This document shows positions 6,301 to 8,562 of a DNA stretch of 8,562 bases, one piece after another. How positions within the stretch are numbered: position 1 is the stretch's first letter; every line of letters begins with the position of its first letter. The stretch spans positions 1 to 8,562 of the forward strand of contig JADFGB010000032.1 of NCBI GenBank assembly GCA_022567875.1, given 5' to 3'. Position numbers and translations under genes: made by a program. This stretch comes from Bacteroidota bacterium (GTDB lineage Bacteria; Bacteroidota; Ignavibacteria; Ignavibacteriales; Ignavibacteriaceae). The notes under the pieces were generated by a model, which was not told the DNA's origin, searched no databases, and worked only from the letters and a program-made list of their open reading frames with translations.

Positions 6301-6818
6301 CAAAAGGAGAGAAAGGCAGCGGTCTTGGGCTTTCTTTAGTAAAAGAGATTATAATCAAACACGGTGGTGATATTCGAGCTGAAAGTATTTATGGGCTTGG
6401 AACTGAGTTTATCTTTACATTACCGGTTGCATCCGAAAACATTTTACTTGTAGACAACAATAAAACCGATTTAATTCTATATACAAAAATTCTAAATAAT
6501 ATTACACCTGATTACAAAATTATTGTTGTTTCTAACGGTAAAGAGGCTCTGGATTTTATACTGACAAACACACCGGCTTTGGTAATTACAGAAAATGATA
6601 TGCCGGAGTTGAACGGTTATAATTTAATTAAAGAAATAAATAAATCAGAATTAAAAATTAAACCGCCGTTTATTGTTTTAAGTTGTAATATAGATAAATA
6701 CGCAATTAATGATTATGAAGAATTGGGCGTTAAATATATATTTAGAAAACCCGTAAATCTTAGAGAGCTTAAATCTGCTATTGAAAAATCACTTGCTGAT
6801 ATTTTAGACGATATTTAG
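3312..6818 (+). CDS. Soluble multi-PAS hybrid sensor histidine kinase with a degenerate receiver
   Basis: This 1168-aa protein has no signal peptide or membrane helix, so it should sense cytosolic signals. In order it has PAS near 17-130, a PAS-like region near 140-248, a charged coiled coil near 250-310, and PAS domains near 312-420, 427-545, 550-665 and 674-800. The last is of the PAS_3 type with HPDDF. HisKA has the phospho-accepting His825 in SHDLRTP. The ATPase domain has Asn942 in NLLSNAIKF, Asp972 in DNGIGI and the GSGLGL loop (1002-1007). The kinase core looks complete. A receiver follows at about 1043-1162. Its Lys1146 (KP) and Ser1124 are kept, but the phospho-acceptor Asp is Glu1094 (ITENDMP) and the acidic pair is Asp1048-Asn1049. 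ATG 3312 directly follows an in-frame stop. No Shine-Dalgarno sequence is seen. No response regulator gene is adjacent, and the ligand is unknown. Confidence 0.93.
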   Translation: MGKTTEKLRAFTREGYLSNVIDKAPIGIITFSSDWKIDYINDSYLKFANIYNLKSKNLFGKNIISEFSDYDNKLINDIKSLADGNYFEREIKTNKGINNYSITLIVKGAPIWEQDQIAGGILLFEDSKIFLETQQKENLRSSYLQNFINAQDGYHLIADTSGNILYTFGTGLKDFYIDLSGNEKLTISVLNNFSDKFQPAINKLKKSKERVTFNFQSGDSILQTVINPFLDRREQIKLIFISIIDISDKITEKNRLKRDGEKLDAEKELFKEEKEKLNEQINKLKKQDEELNKNIEILNAEKKELLNYQHLVESVIDAVFTVDLKGKVIFWNKSSEELFGYTKSQIYNKFFGRVLGLFDLEYFEALIEELKENKSITKNITVYKNEGQKETIEAKFTFTGEEKDSVFIFCTNVTHWVNEYGKLKIEEEKYRNIVANTNRSICNIDKEGLFVYVNKIFCKSLYLTKDKILGKNINDFIDYDSFSSDNFNIKSLNENSITVTELPFLTGDKNKVKFIIKFHPILDDNLKVKYFNCYFTDITSKEAIDKELQLFSSIFNSSNDGIALIRDNNFELVNTSFANIFGYESGKDLLGLNFLSLTDEKDSKKVGEYLKLIKGGDKLYTKFEFLARQKDKANFYCEASASVFDVNNIKYLVIIARDITEKKRSQEIIKRSEEKFRNITENIDDFLYTFEKIGKSLRPVFYTASVEKITHYTQDDFLNDGKMLLKIIHPDDFADVKKKMRNLFKSRIQVSGEIEFRIISKFGNVVWVRNKLNIVRNSKGEIQKLYGLVTDISLRKKAELELKKSSDKLVKLNETKDRFIEIISHDLRTPFSSVVGFTDLLLNDKELNEEEKTQYIKYIQESANSMLALVNSLLDWTRLQTGRVRFEPDRCNIKEIINSSISLMSGVALQKNIKLVEKIDEDTNVFIDKDLIQQVFNNLLSNAIKFTNEDGEIIISKRPFDKSRFIEFSVKDNGIGIKEENIDKLFNVDTKYTSEGTKGEKGSGLGLSLVKEIIIKHGGDIRAESIYGLGTEFIFTLPVASENILLVDNNKTDLILYTKILNNITPDYKIIVVSNGKEALDFILTNTPALVITENDMPELNGYNLIKEINKSELKIKPPFIVLSCNIDKYAINDYEELGVKYIFRKPVNLRELKSAIEKSLADILDDI

Positions 6819-7147
6819 GCTTCGTTAAATATTTTTCCGTCTACTACAGGAGTAACACAAACCAGCGGGTGTTCAGGAACATCAAAGCTTGAAAAAATAT
6901 TTTCTAATAATTCAAAATGTCTTCCCTTCTTTTCCAATTTTGAAAATTTATTGTAACTCATAAAATTATTTGCCTTGTCCTGTGGTGCATCAAAGTGAAA
7001 TGCACTTGCAAAATCTTCATTAACTCTGCTCTTTAAGTATTCAATTTTTTCGTCATCATTCCCATCTTTTAAATAACTAACAGCTCTAAATTCTTCGACT
7101 AAATTATTATTAATAATTAAATAAATATTTAAAATACATTCATGCAT
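6815..7147 (-). CDS. Unrecognised 110-aa protein, translationally coupled to the membrane protein upstream
   Basis: I do not recognise this family. The product begins MHECILNIYLIINNNLVEEF and ends VTPVVDGKIFNEA. It has no signal peptide and, after a moderately hydrophobic first 14 residues, it is mostly charged and polar, so it is probably cytosolic. The start is set at ATG 7147, which overlaps the stop codon of the preceding gene by 8 bases (ATGCATGA on the minus strand). That arrangement suggests re-initiation by the same ribosomes and a product that works with the seven-helix protein. A TTG at 7189 could extend it by 14 residues, but this would overlap the upstream gene much further and has no better support. 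The stop overlaps that of the convergent kinase gene by 4 bases. The gene is the last of the fumC cluster. Confidence 0.65.
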   Translation of the reverse strand: MHECILNIYLIINNNLVEEFRAVSYLKDGNDDEKIEYLKSRVNEDFASAFHFDAPQDKANNFMSYNKFSKLEKKGRHFELLENIFSSFDVPEHPLVCVTPVVDGKIFNEA

Positions 7148-7796
7148 TTTTTTTGTTGAACATAGCAAAATAAAAAATCGAGAATGCAAAAAGGAAGGCT
7201 GATTTACACATTACACTCACTATCGCTGCTATTAGGCTTGAATCTCCAAACAGTTTTAAAATAAAACCTAATACTACTGGGAAAGTCATAATTAGAAAAC
7301 CAAATAAAACAACCACCAACTCTACTCTTTTATTTTTAATAACTTCAATTATCAGCAAAACTATTGATATTAAAACGGGTATATAGTAAAATAATCCAAA
7401 AAAATCACCTAATGGATATTTATACACTGAGTAAAATATATTGCATTCAATCAAATGGAAGTCGTTAAGATAGAATAAATAAAATATTGTGAAAAATATG
7501 GGCGGAAGAAAAATTAATTTTAATAACTTATGATGAACACCTTTTACATTAAGAACAAATAAAAGAGCTAAGGGAGGTAAAAAAGAAATAGTGGAAAAAG
7601 CTACATAAATAATCCAAGAATTACCGGTCCCTGTTCTGCAAATAAAAAACTCCAATATCTGGTACAGCATCAAATTAAAGATTAGTAATTCGGCGATTAT
7701 ATTTAACTTATTTTTTTCAGCAAAGATTAATAAATTAATAAGGAATAATAATTCTACGCAGGCAATCAAAAGTGACAGCATTCCATTCCAATTCAA
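7140..7796 (-). CDS. Seven-helix integral membrane protein of unknown function
   Basis: This 218-aa protein consists almost wholly of hydrophobic helices. About seven are visible, near residues 6-25, 33-53, 61-84, 91-112, 130-152, 157-180 and 184-212, with short loops and a KNKRVE cytoplasmic-looking loop between helices five and six. The pattern recalls the stand-alone seven-helix sensor regions found at the N terminus of some histidine kinases, but no kinase domain follows. That likeness is only an impression. The likely start is TTG at 7796, preceded by GAGG with a 9-base spacer. ATG at 7781 (residue 6) is the alternative. The gene lies 39 bases after the small exported protein and overlaps the next gene by 8 bases. 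It may act as a membrane partner or receptor for the 110-aa protein. Confidence 0.75.
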   Translation of the reverse strand: MNWNGMLSLLIACVELLFLINLLIFAEKNKLNIIAELLIFNLMLYQILEFFICRTGTGNSWIIYVAFSTISFLPPLALLFVLNVKGVHHKLLKLIFLPPIFFTIFYLFYLNDFHLIECNIFYSVYKYPLGDFFGLFYYIPVLISIVLLIIEVIKNKRVELVVVLFGFLIMTFPVVLGFILKLFGDSSLIAAIVSVMCKSAFLFAFSIFYFAMFNKKNA

Positions 7797-7805
7797 TATC
7801 TAGTT

Positions 7806-7809
7806 CCTC
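7806..7809 (-). promoter_or_regulatory. Ribosome binding site supporting a TTG start
   Basis: GAGG on the minus strand (7809-7806), nine bases before TTG 7796-7794, supports the non-ATG start of the seven-helix protein over the internal ATG at 7781. Confidence 0.4.
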
Positions 7810-7835
7810 AATTACTTATAAGAAGTATTTAATTT

Positions 7836-8123
7836 TTATATCCTTACTATTTTAACTATCTCTATCAGTTCTCCCCACATATGAATACTAACCTGATTTT
7901 CACTTACTTTATATTCAAATGAAACACGCAAGCTGTCTTTTATAAATTCATCTGGTAAACTTTGTGGATCGTAATTTTTTCCATTGTCACCAATGATTCC
8001 GTAAAACCCTCCTTCCAAGCCAACATAAACAACCATACCTGTTTGAACCTGTATATCTTCACTGCAAAGAAATCCTGGTAAAATAATAAGGAAAATTATC
8101 AAAACAAAAAATAATTTTTTCAT
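7836..8123 (-). CDS. Small exported protein, probable beta-barrel (OB-like) fold
   Basis: This 95-aa protein starts MKKLFFVLIIFLIILPGF, a typical signal peptide with Lys2-Lys3 and a hydrophobic core at residues 4-19, cleaved probably around residues 20-21. Cys20 is not in a proper lipobox (preceded by GFL), so a lipoprotein is unlikely. The roughly 75-residue mature part alternates like beta strands. It has distinctive stretches GLEGGFYGIIGDNGKNY (35-51), SLPDEF (55-60) and SIHMWGELIEI (79-89). From memory, small proteins with EGGFYGI, LPxEF and HMWG motifs occur widely in bacteria and archaea and are usually left uncharacterised; I cannot name a function. ATG 8123 has AGAGG with a 4-base spacer. 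It lies 15 bases after fumC, so it is probably in the same operon, although it has no evident link to the citric acid cycle. Confidence 0.75.
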   Translation of the reverse strand: MKKLFFVLIIFLIILPGFLCSEDIQVQTGMVVYVGLEGGFYGIIGDNGKNYDPQSLPDEFIKDSLRVSFEYKVSENQVSIHMWGELIEIVKIVRI

Positions 8124-8138
8124 TTTGCCTCTGTAAGT

Positions 8139-8562
8139 TTACTTTTTCGGACCTATCATTTTTTCCGGTCTCACAACTTCGTCAAATTTTTCAGCAGTTA
8201 AAAGTCCTAAACTAATGGCTGCTTCTTTTAATGTTGTATTTTCGGTAAAAGCTTTTTTAGCAACCTTTGCTGAATTATCATAACCAATTACAGGGTTTAA
8301 CGCTGTAACTAACATCAATGAGTTTACAAGGTTATTGTGAATATTTTCATTATTAGCTTCAATTCCAACTACGCAATTGTCTGTAAAACTTTCACAAGCA
8401 TCAGCTATTAATCTGATTGATTGTAAAACATTAAATATTATAACAGGTTTGAAAACATTCAATTCAAAATTACCACTGGCACCTGCAAAGTTTATAGTGA
8501 CATCATTTCCAAAAACTTGAGTGCAAACCATGGTCATTGCTTCTGCTTGAGTGGGATTTACT
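8139..8562 (-). CDS. fumC: Fumarate hydratase class II, C-terminal 140 residues (5' end off the right edge)
   Basis: The visible part matches the end of class II fumarase, the iron-independent, homotetrameric cytosolic enzyme that interconverts fumarate and malate. The frame is open to the window edge and begins [13 protein letters not shown], the conserved (K)VNPTQxEA substrate-binding segment. The last base of the window is consistent with the preceding Lys codon. It continues with [22 protein letters not shown], split here as [10 protein letters not shown] and [12 protein letters not shown], and then [22 protein letters not shown]. It ends with the fumarase-type tail [21 protein letters not shown], of which VRPEKMIG is the conserved part. 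NPTQ and FELNVF separate it from aspartase, which has NPV and LQLNV in these places. The catalytic serine loop and the N-terminal domains lie outside the window. It is the first visible gene of a minus-strand cluster with three unrelated-looking small genes behind it. Confidence 0.93.
   Translation of the reverse strand, partial: VNPTQAEAMTMVCTQVFGNDVTINFAGASGNFELNVFKPVIIFNVLQSIRLIADACESFTDNCVVGIEANNENIHNNLVNSLMLVTALNPVIGYDNSAKVAKKAFTENTTLKEAAISLGLLTAEKFDEVVRPEKMIGPKK

Noticed and set aside
5783..6358. Minus-strand open frame of 191 codons opposite the kinase core
   Set aside because: It mirrors the conserved HisKA/HATPase coding sequence. The Ser/Leu/Phe-rich product is typical of an antisense shadow.
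7148..7189. TTG start at 7189 adding 14 residues to the 110-aa protein
   Set aside because: It would overlap the upstream membrane protein by 50 bases with no Shine-Dalgarno support. ATG 7147 gives a compact stop-start overlap.
8064..8123. Lipoprotein signal at Cys20 of the 95-aa protein
   Set aside because: The residues before Cys are Gly-Phe-Leu and do not fit the lipobox, so an ordinary signal peptide is more likely.
8139..8562. Aspartate ammonia-lyase instead of fumarase
   Set aside because: NPTQAEA, NFELNVF and the VRPEKMIG tail are fumarase-type, whereas aspartase differs at each.

Overview
This is an AT-rich bacterial window with short intergenic gaps. The gene content is a LexA repressor, a eukaryote-like branched-chain aminotransferase, an MlaE-type lipid permease, a large soluble multi-PAS hybrid kinase and a class II fumarase. 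The protein style and several genes lacking a Shine-Dalgarno sequence suggest a Bacteroidota/Chlorobiota/Ignavibacteriota-type organism. That placement is an inference from style and is not proven by any marker here.

Layout, left to right. Positions 1-85 hold the first 28 codons of an unrecognised minus-strand gene, which overlaps the 3' end of lexA (73-714, minus). lexA has a very clear promoter (TTGACA-N17-TATATT) embedded in a 44-bp near-perfect palindrome, almost certainly its own operator. A terminator at 820-843 separates lexA from ilvE (871-1956, minus). The 213-base gap upstream of ilvE holds a compact, GC-richer structured element transcribed leftwards: a promoter, a hairpin with a C-rich loop, and a strong intrinsic terminator. 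A possible antiterminator pairing is mutually exclusive with that terminator. The element could be a transcription attenuator or riboswitch-like leader for ilvE, or a small RNA of about 75 nt. I consider it the most interesting item in the window. Next comes a lone MlaE permease gene (2170-2940, minus) with a candidate promoter and a 23-bp palindrome at its predicted start of transcription.

A 371-base divergent intergenic region leads to the plus-strand hybrid histidine kinase (3312-6818, 1168 aa). It has about six PAS-like domains, a coiled coil, HisKA, HATPase and a C-terminal receiver. At the receiver's phospho-acceptor position, Asp is replaced by Glu.

Tail-to-tail with the kinase, overlapping it by 4 bases, is a minus-strand cluster that reads fumC (3' part, running off the right edge), a small exported protein, a seven-helix membrane protein and a 110-aa soluble protein. 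The gaps are 15 and 39 bases and then an 8-base overlap, so the four are probably co-transcribed. The last two are likely translationally coupled. I do not recognise the functions of the three genes behind fumC.

Apart from the fumC-led cluster and the lexA pair, the genes look like independent transcription units. No mobile element, tRNA, rRNA or CRISPR array is visible.
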